This document shows, one piece after another, positions 14,476-16,026 of a DNA stretch of 16,026 nt (position 1 is its first letter; every line of letters begins with the position of its first letter). The position numbers were made by a program, and so were the translations under genes. Source of the stretch: Euryarchaeota archaeon UBA89 (GTDB taxonomy: Archaea; Thermoplasmatota; Poseidoniia; Poseidoniales; Thalassarchaeaceae). Below the pieces are notes generated by a model that was given only the letters and a program-made list of their open reading frames with translations, did no database searches and was not told the DNA's origin. Location of the stretch: contig DAFS01000042.1 in the NCBI GenBank assembly GCA_002495525.1, positions 1-16,026 on the forward strand, read 5' to 3'.

Positions 14476-15525
14476 ATGGAGAAATCTGCGGTTACAAACT
14501 GGGCAATGAAAAATAAAGCGATCTTAATGGCAGGAGTTATTTTATGTGCTGCTACGGTATATCTGATTTTTGACGTTAATTATGATGAATGTGAAGATCA
14601 AGAAAACTGTCTTGTTGTGGCTTTTGAAGTTCAAGATACGTACTTAATATGGGATAAAAATCCACAACATTTAGCCGACAAATTGAGTACACTTACAGGA
14701 ATGGATGTCGAGATATATCCAGTTACTGATTCAGGAGCTGCAATTGAAGCAGTCAGACTAGGTAATGCAGATATTGCATTCATGGATGGTGCAGCAGCAT
14801 GGTTAGCATGGGAGGTATATGGGCTTGATGTATTAGCAGCAGAACAAAAAGCAGATGGAAGAGTGTATTATAATGCAACTGCATGGGTTAAAGCAGACTC
14901 GGACATGGCGGAAGCTTACCTCGATGATGATAACTCTACAGATCCATTCGCACTAATGGAAGGAAAAATCTCTTGCCATACAGGATGGCTAAAAAGTGCA
15001 GGAATGCTCATTCCTATGGGTTATTTGATTGGTAATGGATATGCAGAAGTTCAAGGTGATGAAAATGAAATTGAGTCATTAAGAGATACGGTAACAACTT
15101 TCTTTTCGGTTGATTCTAGTATTCCTGAGGGAGGGACACCTTATTCAGGATACAAAGGGGCACTTAGATGTCTATCAGAAGGATATGGAGATGTAACTCT
15201 AGCCAAAGATTCTGTAGTAGATTCTTACTGTACTGGAGATGATCGAAATGATTGGTGCTTAGATGTAGACGAATATGTAATGCTACCTGCATTTGGACAA
15301 GCTCCGAGCCATCCTGCAATTTATAATACCGAATTTATGGATGAAGAAACAGCCATTATTGTACAACAAGGATTGGTAAAACTTAGTGATGATGATGAAG
15401 GTAGACAAATTCTGAACGATCTATTAAACACAGATGGAATGGTAGCTGCTAATTCAGAAGATCATCTTGGAACTTATGGTGCTGCAGTTTCTAATGTTCC
15501 AGGGATACAAGCTTATTTTGAATAA
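14476..15525 (+). CDS. membrane-anchored PhnD-like substrate-binding protein
   Basis: Probable extracytoplasmic binding protein of the phosphate/phosphonate (PhnD-like, PF12974) group. The 349 residues start with a basic tail and one hydrophobic helix (14-33). No lipobox cysteine follows, so it looks like a signal anchor. The family pattern is seen in LADKLSTLTGMDVEIYPV (66-83), then AAIEAVRLGNADIAFMDGAAAWLAW (88-112), the part that in PhnD-like proteins forms the ligand pocket. Later parts fit the second lobe: SCHTGWLKSAGMLIPMGYL (166-184) and YSGYKGALRCLSEGYGDVTLAKDSV (223-247). It is acidic and has several cysteines (39, 45, 167, 232, 252, 261), possibly disulfides outside the cell. No permease or ATPase gene follows; the next gene is a sugar dehydrogenase-like lipoprotein. 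Ligand (phosphate, phosphonate or other) is not determinable. It could also be a sensor domain protein. Confidence 0.78.
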   Translation: MEKSAVTNWAMKNKAILMAGVILCAATVYLIFDVNYDECEDQENCLVVAFEVQDTYLIWDKNPQHLADKLSTLTGMDVEIYPVTDSGAAIEAVRLGNADIAFMDGAAAWLAWEVYGLDVLAAEQKADGRVYYNATAWVKADSDMAEAYLDDDNSTDPFALMEGKISCHTGWLKSAGMLIPMGYLIGNGYAEVQGDENEIESLRDTVTTFFSVDSSIPEGGTPYSGYKGALRCLSEGYGDVTLAKDSVVDSYCTGDDRNDWCLDVDEYVMLPAFGQAPSHPAIYNTEFMDEETAIIVQQGLVKLSDDDEGRQILNDLLNTDGMVAANSEDHLGTYGAAVSNVPGIQAYFE

Positions 15526-15530
15526 CACAA

Positions 15531-15539
15531 AATTATATG
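15531..15539 (+). promoter_or_regulatory. TATA-like element for the dehydrogenase lipoprotein gene
   Basis: AATTATATG lies about 26 nt (centre to start) before ATG 15561, the spacing of a leaderless archaeal transcript. There is no good Shine-Dalgarno before that ATG. This also argues against using the in-frame ATG at 15537, which falls inside the element. Confidence 0.45.
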
Positions 15540-15560
15540 CTTATTCGGTTGGCAGTGTAC

Positions 15561-16026
15561 ATGAAGCAATTTGCTGTGTTTGTTCTAGTGATACTTTGTT
15601 CAGGATTAACAGGATGTATCTCTTCAGATTCTGATGGTGAATTTGAATGGCCTGAACCCACAGAGTTTAACTGTGAAATATCCTTAGATTTTAATCTTGA
15701 ATGTAAATTGTTTTTGGAAGGATTCGAAACTCCGCATCATTCAATCTTAAATCCTGAAAATGGCGAATTATGGATTATTTATCTCAATGGATTCGTTAAA
15801 TCATGGAATGGAGAGGAACTCGGAGAAATTGCTGATTTAACATCATTTGTAAATCGTTGCCACATGGAACAGGGACTTCTAGGAATGACCTTCGATGAAG
15901 ATTTTAATACATCAAGAACTGTGCTGATATCGTACATTGAAAAAGGAAGTTGTGATGGACCTAATGAATCAGATTTGGTATTAGCATCAATAGAAATAGG
16001 AGAAAATGGATTACTGGATCCTTCTA
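15561..16026 (+). CDS. glucose/sorbosone dehydrogenase-like lipoprotein, N-terminal part (3' end outside window)
   Basis: The frame runs off the window; about 155 residues are visible. It begins with a lipoprotein signal: MKQFAVFVLVILCSGLTGC, where LTGC is a lipobox and Cys19 the lipidation site, followed by a Ser/Asp-rich linker. The mature part resembles the beta-propeller family PF07995 (glucose/sorbosone dehydrogenases, PQQ-dependent in characterised members): PHHSILNPENGELWIIYLNG, then an RCHMEQGLLGMTFDEDFN segment at about 99-116, matching the family's 'E-x-G-L-L-G-x-A-F-x-P-x-F', then VLISYIEKG. It should sit on the outer face of the membrane and may oxidise an aldose; quinone-cofactor residues are further downstream and not visible. 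ATG 15561 is chosen over ATG 15537 from the signal peptide length and the TATA position. Only 35 nt separate it from the PhnD-like gene. Confidence 0.8.
   Translation, partial: MKQFAVFVLVILCSGLTGCISSDSDGEFEWPEPTEFNCEISLDFNLECKLFLEGFETPHHSILNPENGELWIIYLNGFVKSWNGEELGEIADLTSFVNRCHMEQGLLGMTFDEDFNTSRTVLISYIEKGSCDGPNESDLVLASIEIGENGLLDPS

Noticed and set aside
1..16026. Mobile element, CRISPR array or defence system
   Set aside because: No transposase, integrase, toxin-antitoxin or nuclease cluster, and no spaced direct repeats were seen; the gene content is mainly housekeeping and transport.

Overview
The window looks like a piece of an AT-rich archaeal chromosome, most likely from a planktonic euryarchaeon of the Marine Group II/III type (Poseidoniales and relatives). 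This assignment is inference from gene content. Four genes form the archaeal version of the early aromatic pathway: an aldolase-type ADH synthase, the NAD-dependent type II 3-dehydroquinate synthase, the GHMP-fold shikimate kinase and chorismate synthase. Promoters look archaeal (TATA-like elements close to starts, short or absent leaders, T-tracts as terminators). A bacterial-type glycerol-3-phosphate dehydrogenase (GpsA) is also present, a known peculiarity of marine Euryarchaeota. No rRNA or ribosomal-protein marker is present to settle the taxon. I see no mobile element, CRISPR array, phage gene or origin.

Layout. 1-2551 (+): the 3' end of a MoxR-type AAA+ ATPase, a DUF58 protein and an unrecognised six-helix membrane protein, in one tight operon. 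2552-6237 (-): the aro operon, transcribed as ADH synthase, DHQ synthase II, shikimate kinase, chorismate synthase, with 1-4 nt overlaps or gaps. Its last stop codon abuts the stop codon of the convergent plus-strand operon. 6310-10263 (-): an ABC exporter-like ATPase and its FtsX/MacB-like permease, followed by exonuclease III. 10375-12510 (-): a 711-residue membrane protein with no overall family I recognise; its C-terminus resembles the small multidrug export family (PF06695), and it carries a two-copy 25-residue repeat. 12597-12681 (-): tRNA-Leu(UAG) with an encoded CCA. 12786-14396 (+): gpsA and a short glycerophosphodiester phosphodiesterase-like gene. 14476-15525 (+): a membrane-anchored PhnD-like substrate-binding protein. 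15561-end (+): the start of a glucose/sorbosone dehydrogenase-like lipoprotein.

How the genes work together. The aro genes supply the entry steps plus the kinase and final step to chorismate; dehydroquinase, shikimate dehydrogenase and EPSP synthase must lie elsewhere. gpsA makes sn-glycerol 3-phosphate, and its neighbour looks like an enzyme that releases the same compound from glycerophosphodiesters, so the pair suggests a bacterial-handed glycerophosphate metabolism in an archaeon. The ABC pair resembles exporters or lipoprotein-type transporters and has no binding protein of its own. The PhnD-like protein has no transporter genes next to it.

Start codons were re-chosen in several genes (GTG at 299, TTG at 5435, ATG at 3649, 7089, 9550, 10263, 12786, 13821 and 15561) from Shine-Dalgarno spacing, TATA position or family N-termini. 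The best candidates for something new are the 711-residue protein, the gpsA/phosphodiesterase pair and a double inverted repeat between the tRNA and gpsA.
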